Assembly: GCA_003864495.1 (NCBI GenBank)
Contig: ML133428.1
Coordinates: 186,001 to 250,000 of the forward strand
DNA from: Nemopilema nomurai
Taxonomy: Eukaryota > Cnidaria > Scyphozoa > Rhizostomeae > Rhizostomatidae
DNA length: 64,000 nucleotides
Reading direction: 5' to 3'
Below are positions 61,616 through 64,000 of the stretch, one piece after another. Each line of letters starts with the position of its first letter. The first letter of the stretch is position 1. The notes beneath the pieces are model-generated. The model did not search any database and was not told the origin of the DNA. It saw only the letters and a program-made list of their open reading frames with translations. The translations under genes were made by a program, and so were the position numbers.

Positions 61616-63262
61616 ATCTAACGTGTTCTAACTTCCTCTGCGGAGAAAAGTCACCGGTCACGATTCCAAATGGAGGCTGGCTTACGGCTGACAACCAAAG
61701 AAAGGGAGAGGGCTGCGAGGAATCTCTTCTCGATAATTGTTTGCAATGATGTTATCTTTGAGCGGGCTTTTCAGGCGAAACCGCAACGAACAACAGCAGT
61801 GAAAGGAATATTGCTTAATATCAAACTTTGGACTGCATATGATTGACACTGATGCCTAGTCAAAAAGGTTACGCAAGATTCGTAGCATAATGTGGTTGGC
61901 TTCGGTTGCCAAGTTCAAATTAGGGTGGCTAAGAGGTTGCTACGGAAGTGGAGGAGCAAATGCATGGTGGAAAAAGGAAATGGGGCTGGAACTGCGCGAG
62001 TATGGCAAGAAATGGATCAGAAAAATGCGGGGGTCTGGATCCGTACCTGGCCGGTGTGAACTGTAACTCCTACACATTGCTGAAAGAAAATGACTTGCGT
62101 CCTCAAGCAATAAAAGCAAAATTAATTTGGCACTTTATGTGTCTACCACATCAATGGTAAATGTCAACATTATAGCATCATTTCATTTCAAACCAAAGGA
62201 AGGTAAGAATTTCAAGAATGGAAAGAAAGTGAGGGCTCGCAACTGCATTTCAGAATGCAGTGATCTTGCATTTCCTCCAGAAGGGACCAGAATCACACTG
62301 GAAAAGATTGTAATTTGGAAAAAACTCATGGCGTTAACTGTTGAAAGACCTCAAAGAGCTGAAGTTTGCCGTGTCAAGGTTCCAATTATTTTGCAAAAAA
62401 AGCCGCATTATTTGGGTCTTTGGTCTCGATAAATTGGGGAAAATGGCAAACTGAATATCCCTGAGCATTTACAAAAATTATTGAAGTGACGTTCTCACAG
62501 CAGATACTTTTTCATCTGGGAAACTCCCTAAAGAAGATGATGCATGCGCTGTCAATGAACCCAAATATGTATTTTGACACTGTCTGGAAAATCGATTGTA
62601 TATTGACACTGTCTGGAAAATCGATTGTATTTCGACACTGTGTGGAAAGTCGCTTAAAAACTCGGTTACAACCAAGAAAAAAGGCAGAGATTAAATTTCT
62701 ACACAAACAAAATCCTTTTCGATTTCTATAAACCAATATCATTCGATTGTTTGCTGTGGTTCAAGCAGATTACTTTGCGACAGAACTTCGACCCAAGAAA
62801 CCACAACTCTTTTGGCACTATAAGAGGGGGGGATTTCTCAGTTGAGAAGTCACTTCTATCATCTACTTAAAAACATTTTTCACCCAGCACATTCGTTTCA
62901 AAAAACTTTCATCAGATTATGAAAACATATACGTATTTGACAAATGACAACAACTTGATTTGTATATTCACGATTATTTATTATTTGTTTATGTTTTTTC
63001 ATTATATCAAATGAAATAAATTATTGAAGGCACCTACCAACTAAATCAACCAGAGTATTAGACGGTGAAGGACCTTTGGTCAACAATCGATTTAATTTCG
63101 TTTTCAATTTGTTAAGATTACTTTATCATTATTACATATGTAGAAACGATTAAGTTCAAACATAAAATAATCTTCGAAAGATTTTTGCTTCAAGATTCTT
63201 TCAAAGATTCTTTCTTGGTGCCTAGATCAAAACAGAAACAAACGACCAATCTGATGGCCCAT

Positions 63263-64000
63263 TCAGCCCATATCAATGGCTATGGACCAGGTAGCGTTGT
63301 CCATAATTTCAAAACCAACGCTTTGAAACAGCCCAATCGGGCGATTTGCATCCCTTCCCTTGTCGATGAACGCAAATGGGATCTGACCAATGCCAATCAG
63401 CTTCTCTGACAGCCTTCCCACAACAGCTCTGCCTAGGCCCTTTCGCCTGTGACTTTCCAGCGTCACAAGTGCACTAACTGTTCCTTGTTCATTGCAAAAT
63501 ACCCATGAAACTGGATGCTCAGAGCCATTTGGGAATGCTCCAATTGCCAAACCAAGCTTTGCACTTTGAACATACGTGTGGCATGCAAATTCCGAAGAAT
63601 ATTGATAATTCTGCATTGCATAGAGAACATCCTTCTCATTGAGCTCTCTGATTTTGTAGCCATTGTGAACAGTATATGGCGTCATATTCTTTTCCTTAGG
63701 CAACAAAGTCAAGAAAAGTATTCCGGTTTTGGGAAACATCTCTTCACTATCATAATAATATTTTACTCCTTTCCACCAAGTTGTTGGAGCGATGATGCCA
63801 CGAGCTGAGCGGTTTTCTCCTGGAAATAAAGGGCTCTTCGTGCAGAAAATCTTTTTATCGTGTTTCCAGATGCTCCGCTTCAACAAGCTTGTTACATCAG
63901 CATCCTTTCCTTTGTGGAGGATAAAGACCAACCTCTGTGAATATAGCGGTAGCGCCAATGTCTTTAAGAAAGCATCAGTAAACATACTTTGTGACAGTGG
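63263..64000 (-). CDS. GLYAT/FR47-like N-acyltransferase B, unit 3 (partial, runs off window)
   Basis: Open from the right edge of the window to the stop at 63263, covering the C-terminal ~245 residues including HPVSWVFCNE and HRRKGLGRAVVGRL. The N-terminal ~105 codons lie outside the window. It differs from the other B copies over 63621-63655, where it reads KIRELNEKDVLYAMQ in place of EIRELSEKDVLFAMQ; two of these three replacements are the A2 state. No lesion is seen in the visible part. Confidence 0.85.
   Translation of the reverse strand, partial: PLSQSMFTDAFLKTLALPLYSQRLVFILHKGKDADVTSLLKRSIWKHDKKIFCTKSPLFPGENRSARGIIAPTTWWKGVKYYYDSEEMFPKTGILFLTLLPKEKNMTPYTVHNGYKIRELNEKDVLYAMQNYQYSSEFACHTYVQSAKLGLAIGAFPNGSEHPVSWVFCNEQGTVSALVTLESHRRKGLGRAVVGRLSEKLIGIGQIPFAFIDKGRDANRPIGLFQSVGFEIMDNATWSIAIDMG

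Larger units (their letters stand above)
51677..64000. repeat. Tandem segmental repeat, unit 3 (incomplete at window end)
   Basis: Offset from unit 2 is 13,082-13,089. The window ends inside the B gene, so at least another few hundred bases of this unit, and possibly more units, lie to the right. Contents: hAT 52526-54712, A1 55419-56476, gypsy 56780-60193, A2 60558-61615, B from 63263. Confidence 0.95.

Overview
This window is eukaryotic and metazoan. It has a spliced gene for a secreted PAN/EGF/EGF/CUB protein with phase-matched introns, a seven-helix gustatory-receptor-like gene, Ty3/gypsy and hAT transposon remains, a tandem satellite and a locally expanded family of GLYAT/FR47-like GNAT N-acyltransferases. 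PAN+EGF+CUB secreted proteins, GR-like receptors and GLYAT-like expansions together suggest a cnidarian, perhaps an anthozoan. That placement is inference from gene families; no species marker was recognised.

Layout: 1-3790 is a satellite of about 175-176 bp monomers (21 full copies seen). 3.8-7.5 kb holds two broken GLYAT-like copies on the minus strand. 7.6-9.36 kb is an insertion with long (about 425 bp) terminal inverted repeats flanked by an 8-bp direct repeat. Its right arm runs into a GR-like 7TM gene at 9.3-10.5 kb. 13.8-19.45 kb is the six-exon secreted protein gene on the plus strand; an (ATATT)n tract lies in one intron and a G16 run in another. 21.77-22.0 kb is a duplicated, deleted last exon of the GR-like gene. 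23.0-25.5 kb holds an older, decayed GLYAT copy with its upstream flank, then a small GLYAT relic.

From about 25,521 to the window end the DNA is a head-to-tail tandem array with a period of about 13.08 kb: two full units and most of a third. Each unit contains, left to right, a dead hAT element (plus strand), GLYAT-like gene A1 (minus), a Ty3/gypsy element inserted in the A1 upstream flank (minus), GLYAT-like gene A2 (minus) and GLYAT-like gene B (minus). Only A1 of unit 2 (42332-43390) reads open from start to stop as a 352-residue protein. The other complete copies each carry one or two small indels, which could be pseudogenisation or residual long-read consensus errors. B of unit 3 is open as far as it goes but runs off the window.

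The array looks like recent segmental amplification of an N-acyltransferase gene cluster that carried two already inactivated transposons as passengers. Paralogous copies show patchy sequence exchange that looks like gene conversion. If functional, the enzymes would move an acyl group from acyl-CoA to an amine or amino-acid acceptor, as GLYAT enzymes do in detoxification or lipid-amide metabolism; the substrate cannot be read from sequence.
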